From the NCBI RefSeq assembly GCF_947493125.1, contig NZ_CANLQB010000002.1, positions 62,001 to 126,000 on the forward strand: a stretch of 64,000 bases of DNA, read 5' to 3'. A program made the translations under genes and the position numbers. The notes under the pieces are model-generated. The model saw only the letters and a list, made by a program, of their open reading frames with translations, had not been told where the DNA came from and did not search any database. The DNA comes from an uncultured Roseobacter sp. GTDB taxonomy: Bacteria; Pseudomonadota; Alphaproteobacteria; Rhodobacterales; Rhodobacteraceae. Of this stretch, positions 37,008 through 46,951 are shown piece after piece (the stretch's first letter is position 1; every line of letters begins with the position of its first letter).

Positions 37008-37301
37008 ATGTCCGATCCAATCTGCCCTCTGTGTGATCGTCCGATCCCGGCGGAGGTCAAGCAAAGCCATCACCATCTGATCCCCAAGCTGAAGGGCGGT
37101 AAGGGCGGGCCGACGGTGCTGTTGCATCACATCTGCCACCGGGAGATTCACGCCACGCTGACCGAGGCAGAACTCGCCCGTGACTTTGCAACCATCGACG
37201 CCCTGCGCGCCCATCCGCGCTTACAAAACTTCATTCGCTGGGTGCAGAAACGTCCGCCCGGATTTCTGTCAAAAGTGCCCGGCGGGCGGCGCAAGCGATA
37301 G
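37008..37301 (+). CDS. Small HNH endonuclease-like protein
   Basis: The 97-residue protein has an N-terminal CPLC zinc half-knuckle and the HNH residues in SHHHLIPKLKGGKGG and HHICHREIHA. The ATG at 37008 is favoured over an in-frame GTG at 36993. Such small cytoplasmic HNH proteins are common in alphaproteobacteria and are not restriction partners; their DNA target is unknown. It runs 33 bases into the convergent enoyl-CoA hydratase gene. Confidence 0.85.
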   Translation: MSDPICPLCDRPIPAEVKQSHHHLIPKLKGGKGGPTVLLHHICHREIHATLTEAELARDFATIDALRAHPRLQNFIRWVQKRPPGFLSKVPGGRRKR

Positions 37302-37913
37302 CGGCGAATGACACATATCCTTGATCTGGCGTGCGAAGTCCGGCTCGGCGGCGCGGGTGTCCGCGACTAGCTCCTGCGCCTCGGCCAGCAGTTGCTCCGC
37401 CGGAACAATCCTGTCGATCAATCCGAACCTGAGCGCATCCTCCGCGTCGATCTTCTGGCCACCCATCAGGATGAGCTTGGTGCGGGCCGGCCCGATCAAC
37501 GCGGCCATGCGCGGCGGATCGCTCGGCTGCGGCAGAAACCCCAGCTTCATCACCGGATAAAAGAACCGCGCACCGGGCACGGCGATCCGCATATCGCAGG
37601 CCAGTGCCATCCCCATCGCCCCTCCTGCCAGCGTGCCATTGAGTGCTGCCACCGTGAGCCCCGGAAGGCTGGCCACGGCGGCAGACAGCTCTTCCCAGGT
37701 CGATGAGGTTGCAAGCCCTGCCCGCGCGGCCTCCAGATCGGCACCGGCGCTGAACACCTTGCCCGCACCGGTCAGAATCACCGCACGCGCCTGCTGCGCC
37801 TCGCGCATGACGCGCGTCAGATCGCGGAGCATCTCCTCGGTCAGCGCGTTGGCTTTGTCGGGCCGGTTCAGCGTGACCGTCCAGACATCCTCCTCCCGCG
37901 CGACATCGATCAT
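37269..37913 (-). CDS. Enoyl-CoA hydratase/isomerase family protein
   Basis: A 214-residue crotonase-fold protein, somewhat shorter than the usual about 260. The oxyanion-hole stretches GKVFSAGADLEA and LNGTLAGGAMGMALACDMRIA are present. The usual second catalytic Glu is less clear, so hydratase, isomerase or thioesterase-like activity cannot be told apart. It follows the SDR gene with a 4-base overlap and converges on the HNH gene. Confidence 0.85.
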   Translation of the reverse strand: MIDVAREEDVWTVTLNRPDKANALTEEMLRDLTRVMREAQQARAVILTGAGKVFSAGADLEAARAGLATSSTWEELSAAVASLPGLTVAALNGTLAGGAMGMALACDMRIAVPGARFFYPVMKLGFLPQPSDPPRMAALIGPARTKLILMGGQKIDAEDALRFGLIDRIVPAEQLLAEAQELVADTRAAEPDFARQIKDMCHSPLSLAPPAGHF

Positions 37914-38659
37914 ACGAGACCTGCCTTGCGTCGAATCTCTTCGTCACGCAGGGAAATCTCCTGTCCGCACCAGCCGTCGGCCTCCGCGCCGCACATCCAC
38001 AGGAGCGCCCGCGCGGGCCAGTCCGCAGGGATGTGCACATCCCAATCCAGCTGGCTCACAGGGTTCACACCGCTCGCCTTGATCTCCCGCTGCATCTGCG
38101 TGGCGACGGTGCCGGGTGACAGACCCATCGCGCGGATGCCATGCGCGGCTTCTTCTTTGTCGAGACAGCGGGTCAGCATGTTCACCGCCGCCTTCGACGC
38201 GCAGTAATGGCTCCAGGCCTCGATCGGTCCGTGCGCGGCTCCGGAACTGATCGTCAGCACCGTCCCGCCGCCAGCCGCCTTCATCACCGGCACCGCCGCG
38301 CGCATCCCGTAGTAGACGCCTTTCAGGTTGATATCGATGACATCGCCCCAGGCCTGCACGTCAGAGGCGCTCAGGTGCGAAATCGGCTCGATCACGCCTG
38401 CATTGTTGATCAGCACGTCGAGCCCGCCGAAGGTATCGACCGTGGTCTCCACCGCAGCACTCACCTCGCGGTTGCTTGCCACGTTGCAAGGGATGGCAAT
38501 CGCCTTCGAGCCGATCTCGCCGGCCAGATCGGCGATCTGTGTCTGCCCGCGCGCCACCAGCGCCACATTCGCACCTGCCTCGGCAAACACGCGCGCCGTC
38601 TCCGCTCCGATGCCCCGGCTCGCCCCGGTGATCAGAACCGTCTTTCCCGTCATATCCAT
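37910..38659 (-). CDS. SDR-family oxidoreductase
   Basis: The 249-residue protein has the SDR cofactor motif TGASRGIG, the NNAG strand and the Ser-Tyr-Lys triad with a YCASK stretch. It oxidises or reduces an unknown alcohol/ketone. The open frame upstream of 38659 is antisense to the DUF2125 gene region, so the ATG pair 38659/38653 is taken. Overlaps the hydratase gene by 4 bases. Confidence 0.88.
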   Translation of the reverse strand: MDMTGKTVLITGASRGIGAETARVFAEAGANVALVARGQTQIADLAGEIGSKAIAIPCNVASNREVSAAVETTVDTFGGLDVLINNAGVIEPISHLSASDVQAWGDVIDINLKGVYYGMRAAVPVMKAAGGGTVLTISSGAAHGPIEAWSHYCASKAAVNMLTRCLDKEEAAHGIRAMGLSPGTVATQMQREIKASGVNPVSQLDWDVHIPADWPARALLWMCGAEADGWCGQEISLRDEEIRRKAGLV

Positions 38660-38786
38660 CAGAAGCCCTCCTTTGGTTGCCCGAGTCGTAGAGGGCGGAG
38701 GCAGGCGGGTCCAGAGCCACTTCCACTTGACCATCCCCAAGCCTTGGCAGACCATGCACGCAAATGTTGGTGATAAGGACAAAAGC

Positions 38787-40310
38787 ATGACTTTTCTTGG
38801 TATCCGGACGGTCTCCGGAATGACGACGGCGCTGCTCTTGGCTGGCGCCGCGCAGGCCGATATCACGGCGCAGGACGTCTGGGCGGACTGGACGACCTAC
38901 ATGACCGCCGTCGGCTACGACATGACAGCGGACGAGGAACGCTCCGGCAATACGCTGACCGTGAACAACATCGAAATGACGGCGCCGGACCTGGGTGACG
39001 GCAGCTCCATGGTCATGCGCCTGGGCGCGCTCACGTTCCGGGAAAACGATGACGGAACGGTCAACGTGATCTACCCCGATGTTATCCCGCTGCAGGTCAA
39101 ACTCAAAGATCCCGAAGCCTCGGAAGTGGACATCGGGATGGAGCTCCGCTCCGCCGCGACAGACATCCTCGTGACGGGCGTTCCGACCGACATGACCACG
39201 ACCTACAGCGCGGATCGGATGGAGATGGTGCTGACCGCGCTGACCGTCGATGGCGAGGAGATCAGCGCCGAGGATGCCGCCGGGCGGCTGCTGCTCAGCG
39301 GCTTCTCGGGGACGACACAATCCACCGTGGCGGGCAAGCGGGTCTATGACCAGCGGATGCAAGCCGACACCGCCTCCTACGAGGTGCGTTTCAACGATCC
39401 GGAAGGCACCGGCACGTTCGACTTCGAGAGCACGATCGGCGGGCTGAATTTCGCCGGCAGCAGCGCGCTGCCTCTGGCGGTCGTTCAGGCCACCGATATG
39501 TCGAGCCTGCTCTCCGCCGGAATGACCGCGGATGGCACCTTTGGCTTCGCCAACGGCTCCTCGAACATGAGCGTGGTCGAAGACGGGGCCCAGACCTTCA
39601 CGGCCCAGACCTCCTCCGAGGGTGGCACGCTGACGGTGGCCATGGGCGCGGACGGTCTGGAGTATTCCGGCGATCAGAACGCGCTCAAGATGGCCATCGC
39701 GGGCAGCCAACTGCCGCTGCCGCTCGATCTCGACATGGAGACCGCGCGTTTCAACCTCGCCATGCCGGTGCAGAAAACCGACGAGATGCAGGATTTCGCG
39801 TTGGGTTTTGCGTTCAACGAGTTCTCCATGTCAGAAGCGCTCTGGGCCTTGTTCGACCCCGGTCAGCAACTGCCACGCGACCCGGCCACGGTTGTACTGG
39901 ACCTCGCAGGCAAAGCGAGGCTGCTCTTCGATTTCCTCAATCCGTCCGGCGCGGCGGTGAGCGGTGACCCGAACATCACGCCTGCCGAAATCGAGTCGCT
40001 CGACATCAATCGTCTGCAGATCAGCCTTGCAGGGGCCGAGCTCACAGGTGACGGGGCCTTCAGCTTCGACAACTCGGACCCCGCCGGCCCCCCCAAACCC
40101 ACCGGCGGCGCCGATCTGATGCTTGTCGGCGGCAATGCGCTGATCGACAGTCTGGTCAAGATCGGCGTGCTCCCCGAGGATCAGGCGATGGGAGCCCGGA
40201 TGATGATGGGTCTGCTGGCGGTGCCGGGTGATGCACCGGACACGCTGACCTCCAGGATCGAGATCAACGACCAAGGCCATGTCCTCGCCAACGGCCAGCG
40301 CATCCAGTAG
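38787..40310 (+). CDS. DUF2125 family exported protein
   Basis: The 507-residue protein begins with a signal peptide ending GAAQAD and continues as a long beta-rich sequence of alternating Asp/Gly and hydrophobics without membrane helices, the pattern of the alphaproteobacterial DUF2125 family, whose function is unknown. Its frame is open further upstream, but only as the antisense of the SDR gene. A clear terminator follows. Confidence 0.8.
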   Translation: MTFLGIRTVSGMTTALLLAGAAQADITAQDVWADWTTYMTAVGYDMTADEERSGNTLTVNNIEMTAPDLGDGSSMVMRLGALTFRENDDGTVNVIYPDVIPLQVKLKDPEASEVDIGMELRSAATDILVTGVPTDMTTTYSADRMEMVLTALTVDGEEISAEDAAGRLLLSGFSGTTQSTVAGKRVYDQRMQADTASYEVRFNDPEGTGTFDFESTIGGLNFAGSSALPLAVVQATDMSSLLSAGMTADGTFGFANGSSNMSVVEDGAQTFTAQTSSEGGTLTVAMGADGLEYSGDQNALKMAIAGSQLPLPLDLDMETARFNLAMPVQKTDEMQDFALGFAFNEFSMSEALWALFDPGQQLPRDPATVVLDLAGKARLLFDFLNPSGAAVSGDPNITPAEIESLDINRLQISLAGAELTGDGAFSFDNSDPAGPPKPTGGADLMLVGGNALIDSLVKIGVLPEDQAMGARMMMGLLAVPGDAPDTLTSRIEINDQGHVLANGQRIQ

Positions 40311-40340
40311 CGCCGCAAACGGCACCGTCTGAACGGGCCA

Positions 40341-40364
40341 GGAGGCGCATCGCGCCTCCTTTTT
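40341..40364 (+). terminator. Rho-independent terminator after the DUF2125 gene
   Basis: GGAGGCGC-atc-GCGCCTCC followed by TTTTT, 30 bases after the stop codon. An 8-bp near-perfect GC stem with a U-run. Confidence 0.88.
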
Positions 40365-40431
40365 CGGCTCCGGCCTTGCAGGCACCCGATGACACCGCTA
40401 CCTCACGGGCACCTGACTTGGAGCTGATGGC

Positions 40432-41778
40432 ATGACACCCACCCCCGAGGCCCTCGCGGCCCAACTGCTTGATATGGCGCGCAGCGCAGGCGCCGATGCC
40501 GCCGATGCGGTGGTGGTCCAGGGCACCTCGCTCAACATCGACGTCCGAGCCGGAACACTTGAACAGGCAGAGCGCGCAGAAGGCACCGATCTCGGCCTGC
40601 GTGTCTTCCTCGGCCATTGCAGCGCCACGGTGTCCGCCTCCGACATCCGCGAAGCGACGCTTGGCGAAATGGCTGCGCGGGCCGTCGCCATGGCCCGCGA
40701 GGCACCGGAAGACCCGCATGCAGGGCTGGCGGACCCCGACCAGCTCGCGCAGGATCTCGACGCAGCCGCGCTTGAACTGCACGACCCCGCAGCCGAACCC
40801 TCGCCCGATGCCCTGCAAGACGACGCGCAGACCGCCGAAGCCGCCGCGCTTGAGAGAGATGGCATCACCCAAGTGCAGTCGGCCTCCGCGGGATACTCCG
40901 CGCAAACCATGCACCTGGCTGCCACCAACGGCTTTTCCGGCGGCTATCGGCGCACCCGCCGCGCCCTCTCATGCGTCGCCATCGCCGGCACCGGAACGGG
41001 TATGGAGCGCGACGTGGACGGCGACAGCCGCACCTTCCAGGCCGATCTGCGCAGCGCCCAGGACATAGGCGCCCGCGCCGCCGAACGTGCCTTGCAACGA
41101 ATGGACGCGCGCAAGCCTCCCACTGGAAGCTACCCCGTTCTTTTCGATGAACGTGTCGCCGCGACCCTCATTGGCCATCTACTCGTGGCCGCGAATGGCG
41201 CGTCCGTCGCGCGCGGCGCGTCCTGGCTACGGGACGGGATGGGAGAACCGGTCCTGCCCGATCACCTGTCGCTGGTCGAGGATCCTCATCGCCCCCGCGC
41301 CTCCGCGTCGCGCCCCTTCGATGGAGAAGGTCTGCCAACCCAGAACCGCACCATCGTGGAGAATGGTGTCCTGACCGGATGGACCCTGGATCTGGCCACC
41401 GGACGCAAACTCGGACTGCCGTCGACCGCCAACGCCGCACGCGGCACCTCGTCGCCGCCGTCTCCCTCCACGTGGAACGTCGCGCTCACACAAGGCACCG
41501 CCAGCCGAGATGACCTGATCCGCGACATGGGCACCGGGCTGCTGGTCACGTCGATGATCGGGTCCACGATCAACCCCAACACGGGCGACTACTCGCGTGG
41601 TGCCGCCGGTCTCTGGGTCGAGAATGGCGAAATCACCCATGCCATCAACGAATGCACCATCGCCGGCAACCTGAGCGAGATGCTGCGCCGTATCGTGCCG
41701 GCCAATGACGCCCGCCCGCATCTGAGCCGCGTGGTGCCCTCGTTGCTGGTGTCGGGAATGACCCTTGCAGGAAACTGA
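40432..41778 (+). CDS. pmbA: TldD/PmbA-family protein (PmbA type)
   Basis: The 448-residue protein matches PmbA/TldE: DAADAVVVQGTSLNIDVRAG near the N-terminus and TINPNTGDYSRGAAGLWVENGEI near the C-terminus. TldD/TldE form a heterodimeric metalloprotease that degrades unfolded peptides such as CcdA or matures microcin; the PmbA chain lacks the metal-binding HExxH, as here. No tldD gene is in the window. First gene of the cysQ-DUF4170-waaA-lpxK group. Confidence 0.9.
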   Translation: MTPTPEALAAQLLDMARSAGADAADAVVVQGTSLNIDVRAGTLEQAERAEGTDLGLRVFLGHCSATVSASDIREATLGEMAARAVAMAREAPEDPHAGLADPDQLAQDLDAAALELHDPAAEPSPDALQDDAQTAEAAALERDGITQVQSASAGYSAQTMHLAATNGFSGGYRRTRRALSCVAIAGTGTGMERDVDGDSRTFQADLRSAQDIGARAAERALQRMDARKPPTGSYPVLFDERVAATLIGHLLVAANGASVARGASWLRDGMGEPVLPDHLSLVEDPHRPRASASRPFDGEGLPTQNRTIVENGVLTGWTLDLATGRKLGLPSTANAARGTSSPPSPSTWNVALTQGTASRDDLIRDMGTGLLVTSMIGSTINPNTGDYSRGAAGLWVENGEITHAINECTIAGNLSEMLRRIVPANDARPHLSRVVPSLLVSGMTLAGN

Positions 41779-42550
41779 CCTCGCCCTGATTACCGATGCG
41801 ATCCGGCTCGCCGGGCAGGTGGCCACCGGCTTTGTCGGCAAAGACGCCCGCAGCTGGGACAAACCGGGCGGCGCGGGTCCCGTGACCGAGGCCGACCTCG
41901 CGGTGAACAGAGCGCTGGAAACCACGCTGCGCAGCGCCCGGCCCGACTATGGATGGCTTTCTGAGGAAAGCGAGGACAGCGACAGGCGCCTGTCGGAGGA
42001 CACGCTCTTTATCATCGACCCCATCGACGGGACGCGCAGCTTCGTGGAAGGCTCCCGGACCTGGGCGCACTCGGTGGCCATCGCCCACCGGGGGTACGTC
42101 ACCGCCGCCGCTGTCTACCTGCCGCTGCGCGACAAGCTCTATACGGCGGCGTTGGGCCGGGGGGCCTTCTGCAATGGCGCGCCGCTGACCGCCTCCGAAA
42201 CGCAGGATCTCGAGGCCGCCGAAATCCTGGCCGCCAAACCCGTGATGGAGCCGCAGCACTGGTCCTCCGGCGAGCCGCGGTTTCATCGCTCGCACCGGCC
42301 GTCTCTGGCGTACCGGCTCGGGCTGGTCGCGGAAGCGCGTTTTGATGCCATGCTGACGTTCCGCCCCAGCTGGGAGTGGGACATCGCCGCGGGCGCGCTC
42401 ATCGTGACCGAAGCGGGCGGCATATGCACCGACAAATCCGGCGCGCCGCTGCGGTTCAACAATGCCCGCCCCCAGCTCAACGGCGTGATCGCTGCTGGCC
42501 CGCGCCTGCATGGCGAAGTCCTCGCCGCGCTTGCGTCCGAGGCGTCTTGA
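41765..42550 (+). CDS. cysQ: 3'(2'),5'-bisphosphate nucleotidase CysQ
   Basis: A 261-residue inositol-monophosphatase-fold protein with the metal ligands EADLAVN, SEESED, DPIDGTRSF and WDIAAGALIVTEAGG. CysQ recycles PAP from sulfate assimilation and coenzyme A transfer. The start is an unusual TTG inside the pmbA stop (overlap 14 bases), the only start that keeps the whole domain. It lies directly before DUF4170 and the Kdo transferase gene. Confidence 0.88.
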   Translation: MQETDLALITDAIRLAGQVATGFVGKDARSWDKPGGAGPVTEADLAVNRALETTLRSARPDYGWLSEESEDSDRRLSEDTLFIIDPIDGTRSFVEGSRTWAHSVAIAHRGYVTAAAVYLPLRDKLYTAALGRGAFCNGAPLTASETQDLEAAEILAAKPVMEPQHWSSGEPRFHRSHRPSLAYRLGLVAEARFDAMLTFRPSWEWDIAAGALIVTEAGGICTDKSGAPLRFNNARPQLNGVIAAGPRLHGEVLAALASEAS

Positions 42551-42607
42551 CCCCAGACCCCAGACACGCGACATTCCGCCCACTCTCCGTTTCGAAGGAC
42601 AAAACCC

Positions 42608-42850
42608 ATGACGCAGCGGCTGCATCTCGTCTTCGGGGGCGAATTGGTCGACCCCTCGCAAAATACGTTCAAGAATGTGGATGACATTCATATCGTTGGG
42701 ATTTTCCCCAACTACGAGGCCGCCTTCAACGCCTGGAAGTCCGAAGCACAACGGACAGTGGACAACGCGCACATGCGGTACTTCATCGCGCATCTGCACC
42801 GCCTGCGGGATGAGGAAACAGCAGCCTCGGCGACCGAAGAACTGGGCTGA
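42608..42850 (+). CDS. DUF4170 family protein
   Basis: An 80-residue protein that reads HLVFGGELVDPSQNTFKN and HIVGIFPNYEAAFNAWKSEA, matching DUF4170, a small alphaproteobacterial family found beside LPS and CysQ genes, function unknown. No signal peptide or membrane segment. AAGGAC precedes its ATG. Confidence 0.87.
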   Translation: MTQRLHLVFGGELVDPSQNTFKNVDDIHIVGIFPNYEAAFNAWKSEAQRTVDNAHMRYFIAHLHRLRDEETAASATEELG

Positions 42851-42856
42851 CGCGCC

Positions 42857-44104
42857 ATGGGCCGCTCTTTCAGCATGGCGGCGTACCGGGCGCTGTCACG
42901 CAGATCGGCGGCCCGGTCCTTTACGCCCAGCGGCCCCCGCCCGCCAGGCGAACTCCTCTGGCTGCATGCGGGGGAAACGGGCAACCTTCTTGCCATCCAG
43001 GATCTCGCGTATCGGCTGTGCCTGGCCAGAGATGGGCTGCAGGTGCTGATCACCCTGCCCGATGCAGGCAGCCTCGACGCGGCCCGTTCGACACGTCCGA
43101 ACACCGCGCTGATCTGTCTCGACGCACTGCCCTCGGAGCACCCCTCCGCCGTCGGCCACTTTCTGGAGCACTGGGCACCCGACATGTGCATCTGGGCCTG
43201 GGGCGGGTTACGGCCCACGCTCTTGCATGAGGCACGTATCGCGGACTGCCCCATGGTGCTGATCGACGCGGATACGGCTGGTTTTGACGGGCGCCGCGAC
43301 CGTTGGCTGCCCGACCTCACGCGCGAGCTGCTGGCGGACTTCGTCGCTCTGATGGCCCGCTCATTTCCCGCCGCCGCCCGGCTGGAGCAACTCGGGCTGC
43401 GCCGACAGGACGTTGAAGTCACCGCGCAGCTGCAGGCCGGGGGGCAGGCGCTGCCCTGCGATGACACCGACCTGGCGGAGGTGAGCGCCGCGCTCGGCGG
43501 GCGCCCGGTGTGGCTCGCCACAGCCGTGCGCAAGGAAGAGACGGCGGTGATCTTCGCCGCGCATCGCCACGCGCTGCGGTATTCGCATCGGCTGCTGCTG
43601 ATCCTACAGCCCGCGATGCCAAGCACCGTCGCCAAGATGTCGGAAGAGGCCGCGCTTGAAGGCTTCCGGGTCAGCGCCTGGTCCACACCCGGCGAGCCGA
43701 GCGAGACCACGCAGGTGATGGTCGCCGAAGATGCAGATGATCTGGGCCTCTTTTACCGCCTCGCGCCCGTGTCGTTCCTGGGCAGTTCGCTGACCCCGGG
43801 GCACGGTGGCTGCAACCCTTTCGAGGCGGCGGCTCTGGGCTCGGCGGTGCTGTACGGGCCCAATGTGCGGCGCTATCTGCCCTTCTACACGCGGCTCGCC
43901 AACGCCGGTGCAGCCCGTATCGTCAAGGACGCCCAGACGCTGGGTGCGGCCATCACGCGGCTGATCGCGCCGGATCAGGCTGCGGCCATGGCGCATGCGG
44001 GCTGGGACGTGATCAGCCACGGCGCCGAGCTCACCGATCGCGTCATCGAGCTTGTCGAGGACACGCTTGATGCGCGGCTGGAGCAGAAGAATGCGCACGC
44101 CTGA
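42857..44104 (+). CDS. waaA: 3-deoxy-D-manno-octulosonic acid (Kdo) transferase
   Basis: A 415-residue GT-B glycosyltransferase with the inverted two-Rossmann layout of WaaA/Kdt[17 protein letters not shown] opens the protein and [29 protein letters not shown] is the CMP-Kdo-binding half. It adds Kdo to lipid A at the inner face of the inner membrane. It overlaps lpxK by 14 bases. Confidence 0.92.
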   Translation: MGRSFSMAAYRALSRRSAARSFTPSGPRPPGELLWLHAGETGNLLAIQDLAYRLCLARDGLQVLITLPDAGSLDAARSTRPNTALICLDALPSEHPSAVGHFLEHWAPDMCIWAWGGLRPTLLHEARIADCPMVLIDADTAGFDGRRDRWLPDLTRELLADFVALMARSFPAAARLEQLGLRRQDVEVTAQLQAGGQALPCDDTDLAEVSAALGGRPVWLATAVRKEETAVIFAAHRHALRYSHRLLLILQPAMPSTVAKMSEEAALEGFRVSAWSTPGEPSETTQVMVAEDADDLGLFYRLAPVSFLGSSLTPGHGGCNPFEAAALGSAVLYGPNVRRYLPFYTRLANAGAARIVKDAQTLGAAITRLIAPDQAAAMAHAGWDVISHGAELTDRVIELVEDTLDARLEQKNAHA

Positions 44105-45083
44105 CTTCTGGTTCAACGCGCCGGACCGCCCCGGCCCGCTGGCCCGGATACTCGCTCCGCTGGGGTCCCTCTATGCGCAGGCCACGGCCCGCAGGTTGGC
44201 GCGGAGCACACCGGAACGGCTGGAAATCCCGGTGATTTGCGTCGGCAACATCAACGTGGGCGGCACTGGCAAGACGCCAACGGTGATGGCGGTGCTCGAC
44301 CGCCTCACCGCGGCCTACCATACGCCCCACGTGGTCAGTCGCGGCTATGGCGGACGGTTGAAGGGGCCGGTGCGCGTCGATCCCACGACGCATAAGGCCG
44401 AGGATGTGGGCGACGAACCGCTCCTGCTCGCCGCCTTCGCCGAGGTCTGGGTGGCGGAGGATCGGGCCGCCGGAGGCCGGGCCGCAGCCGCAGCGGGCGC
44501 GACCGCCGTCGTGCTCGATGACGGCTTTCAGAACCCTGCGCTGCAGAAAAGTCTGAGCATCGTTGTGGTCGATGCGCAACGCGGCTTCGGCAACGGGCGT
44601 TGCCTGCCCGCGGGCCCTCTGCGCGAGCCCGTCGCCGAGGGTCTTGCCCGTGCCGATGTCCTGCTCACACTGGGAGATGCGGCGGCACAGGCGCGCTTCC
44701 GCGTCCCGGTCCCGACGGATGTGCCACGGGTGGAGGCGGAATTGACGCCGCTTGAAACGGGCATGGACTGGCAGGGCGAACGCGTCGTCGCCTTTGCCGG
44801 CATCGGCCATCCGGAGAAGTTCTTCGCGACCCTGCGCGCCCTGGGTGCGGAGGTCGTACACGCCGAACCGCTGGAAGATCACCAGCCGCTTACCCCGGCG
44901 CTCATGGCCCGTCTGGAGGCCGATGCCAAGGCGCGGGGGGCCCAATTGGTGACCACGGAGAAGGATGCCGTGCGCCTGCCCGCGAGCTTCCGCACACAGG
45001 TGATCACCCTGCCCGTGCGCCTGGCCTTTGCGGAGACGGAGAACGCACTTTTTGCCAAACTCGCTGCGGTACCTGCGCCCTAA
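44091..45083 (+). CDS. lpxK: Tetraacyldisaccharide 4'-kinase LpxK
   Basis: The 330-residue protein begins with [16 protein letters not shown] and has the P-loop-like [15 protein letters not shown], the LDDGFQNP box and the [11 protein letters not shown]-terminal stretch, all of LpxK. It phosphorylates the lipid A disaccharide precursor. The ATG at 44091 starts inside waaA; the longer open frame to 44052 lacks a ribosome site. Confidence 0.93.
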   Translation: MRTPDFWFNAPDRPGPLARILAPLGSLYAQATARRLARSTPERLEIPVICVGNINVGGTGKTPTVMAVLDRLTAAYHTPHVVSRGYGGRLKGPVRVDPTTHKAEDVGDEPLLLAAFAEVWVAEDRAAGGRAAAAAGATAVVLDDGFQNPALQKSLSIVVVDAQRGFGNGRCLPAGPLREPVAEGLARADVLLTLGDAAAQARFRVPVPTDVPRVEAELTPLETGMDWQGERVVAFAGIGHPEKFFATLRALGAEVVHAEPLEDHQPLTPALMARLEADAKARGAQLVTTEKDAVRLPASFRTQVITLPVRLAFAETENALFAKLAAVPAP

Positions 45084-45136
45084 GAGCAGGCAGCAGCGGC
45101 CATGCCCTTGCATATCTGATAACTAAAGACGGTCGA

Positions 45137-46261
45137 TCAGCCAGTCGTGGGATCGTGCTCGCCCAGCTTTGGCGAGGGGCGGTCCAGCACCAGCTCCGCA
45201 TCGGAAAACGTGAACGGCGAGCGCACGCCCGGCACACCATCAAGATCGAGCTGCATCCCCCGCGCCTGCACCTGCGGGTCGGCCATGACCTCCGCCATGT
45301 CATTGATCGGCCCCGCGGGCACGCCCTCGGCCTCACAGGCGGCCAGAAGATCGGCCCGGGTCCGGGTCCGGGTCACCGCCGTCAGCCGCGCATCCATCTC
45401 CGCCCGATTGGCAATGCGGTCCACGTTCTTGAGGAACTCCGGCGCCTTGGCCATCTCGTCGAGGCCGAGCAGGTGACAGAGCCGCCTATACTGGCCATCA
45501 TTGCCCGTCGCGATCACGATATGCCCGTCGAGACAATCGAAGACCTGATAGGGCGCGAGGTTGAGATGCGCGTTGCCCATGCGCTTGGGTGGCACGCCGG
45601 TCGTCAGGTAGTTCATCGCCTGGTTCGAGGTGATCGCCACCGCCACATCCATCAGGGCCATATCGATGTGCTGTCCGCGCCCGGTGGTCTCGCGCTGGTG
45701 CACGGCGGCGAGGATGGCCGTGGTCGCATAGACGCCCGTCAGAATATCGGTGATCGCAATCCCGTATTTCTGCGGCTGGCCCTCCGGCTCGCCAGTCACG
45801 GACATCAGACCCGACATGCCTTGCACGATAAAGTCATACCCGGCCCGCGGTGCGTAAGGTCCATCGTGGCCAAACCCCGTGATCGAACAATAGATCAGCC
45901 GCGGAAAGTCCTGCGACAGGCTCTGGTAATCCAGGCCGTATTTGGCCAGGCCGCCGGTCTTGAAGTTCTCGATCAGGATGTCGGCATCTTCCAGAAGGGC
46001 GCGCCCCTTGGCCCGCCCCTCGTCTGTCCGAAAATCAGCCGTGACCGAGGATTTCCCGCGGTTGGTCGAATGAAAGTACGCCGCCGAGGCATCCTCATCC
46101 CGGGTCACGAAGGGCGGACCCCACTGGCGCGTGTCATCGCCTGTGGGGCTTTCCACCTTGATCACGTCACAGCCGAGGTCCGCAAGCGTCTGACCGGCCC
46201 AGGGGCCTGCCAGCACACGCGCCAGCTCGACAACCTTGAGGCCGACGAGAGGGGCGGCCAT
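45137..46261 (-). CDS. CaiB/BaiF family CoA transferase
   Basis: The 374-residue protein shows the family's opening GLKVVELARVLAGPWAGQTLADLGCDVIKVE and GYDFIVQGMSGLM; the catalytic Asp lies in HIDMALMDVAVA. It transfers CoA between acids. The C-terminus stops right after the LGEHDPT box, so it lacks the usual 15-30 residue tail. Its start overlaps the DsbA gene stop by one base (TAATG). Confidence 0.88.
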   Translation of the reverse strand: MAAPLVGLKVVELARVLAGPWAGQTLADLGCDVIKVESPTGDDTRQWGPPFVTRDEDASAAYFHSTNRGKSSVTADFRTDEGRAKGRALLEDADILIENFKTGGLAKYGLDYQSLSQDFPRLIYCSITGFGHDGPYAPRAGYDFIVQGMSGLMSVTGEPEGQPQKYGIAITDILTGVYATTAILAAVHQRETTGRGQHIDMALMDVAVAITSNQAMNYLTTGVPPKRMGNAHLNLAPYQVFDCLDGHIVIATGNDGQYRRLCHLLGLDEMAKAPEFLKNVDRIANRAEMDARLTAVTRTRTRADLLAACEAEGVPAGPINDMAEVMADPQVQARGMQLDLDGVPGVRSPFTFSDAELVLDRPSPKLGEHDPTTG

Positions 46262-46938
46262 TACTCCGCGGCAGCGTCGATCAGCTCCGCCATCTCCGCA
46301 TAGGACATGTTGGAATACTTCTGACCGTTGATCACGAAGCTCGGCGTGCTGTCGATGCCGTGCTCCTCGGCGTTTTCCTGATACCAGGCCACCAGCGTGC
46401 GGGCCCGGTCGCCATCCTGCAGGCAGGCTTCCATCGTGTCCGCATCAAGCCCGGCGAGCGCGCCGATCTTGCGCAACTCGCCCACGATCGCCGTGGGATC
46501 GCCTGCGCGCGCCCAGGAGGATTGACCTTCGTAGATCAGATCGCTCATGCCAAAGAAGCTCTGCGGCGTGCCCGCACATCGTGCGATCATCGACGCCCAG
46601 AGGCCATAGCGGTCGAAGTAGACCTCGCGATAGACAAAGTTGATTTTACCGGTGTCGATATAGTTGGCCTTCAACTGCTTGAAGGGCCCTGCATGAAAGG
46701 AGGCGCAATGCGGGCAGGTGTAGGAGGCGTATTCGATCACCGTCACCGGCGCATCGGGATTGCCGAGGCTCATCTCGGCGATAGTTGAGGTGTCGATATC
46801 CGCCTCGGTGCCCTGCGCGTAGGCCGCGCCCAGCGGATCGGCAGGCGACACCGACGTGGACGACCCCGGTGAGGTGACGACATAGGCGCCGACCCCCAAA
46901 ACAGCCACAGCGGCAGAGAGTATCAACAGTCGCGACAT
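46261..46938 (-). CDS. DsbA-family thiol oxidoreductase
   Basis: The 225-residue protein has an N-terminal signal anchor followed by a DsbA-like thioredoxin fold with the active CPHC (Cys75, Cys78) in YASYTCPHCASFH and the cis-Pro strand STPSFVING. It introduces or shuffles disulfides in the periplasm. The ATG at 46938 follows AAAAGGA; the open frame to 46986 is antisense noise. Follows the DUF721 gene by 13 bases. Confidence 0.9.
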   Translation of the reverse strand: MSRLLILSAAVAVLGVGAYVVTSPGSSTSVSPADPLGAAYAQGTEADIDTSTIAEMSLGNPDAPVTVIEYASYTCPHCASFHAGPFKQLKANYIDTGKINFVYREVYFDRYGLWASMIARCAGTPQSFFGMSDLIYEGQSSWARAGDPTAIVGELRKIGALAGLDADTMEACLQDGDRARTLVAWYQENAEEHGIDSTPSFVINGQKYSNMSYAEMAELIDAAAE

Positions 46939-46951
46939 CAGCGTTTCCTTT

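Noticed and set aside
38361-39710. 449-codon minus-strand open frame
   Set aside because: Antisense of the DUF2125 gene running on in the wrong frame into the SDR gene.
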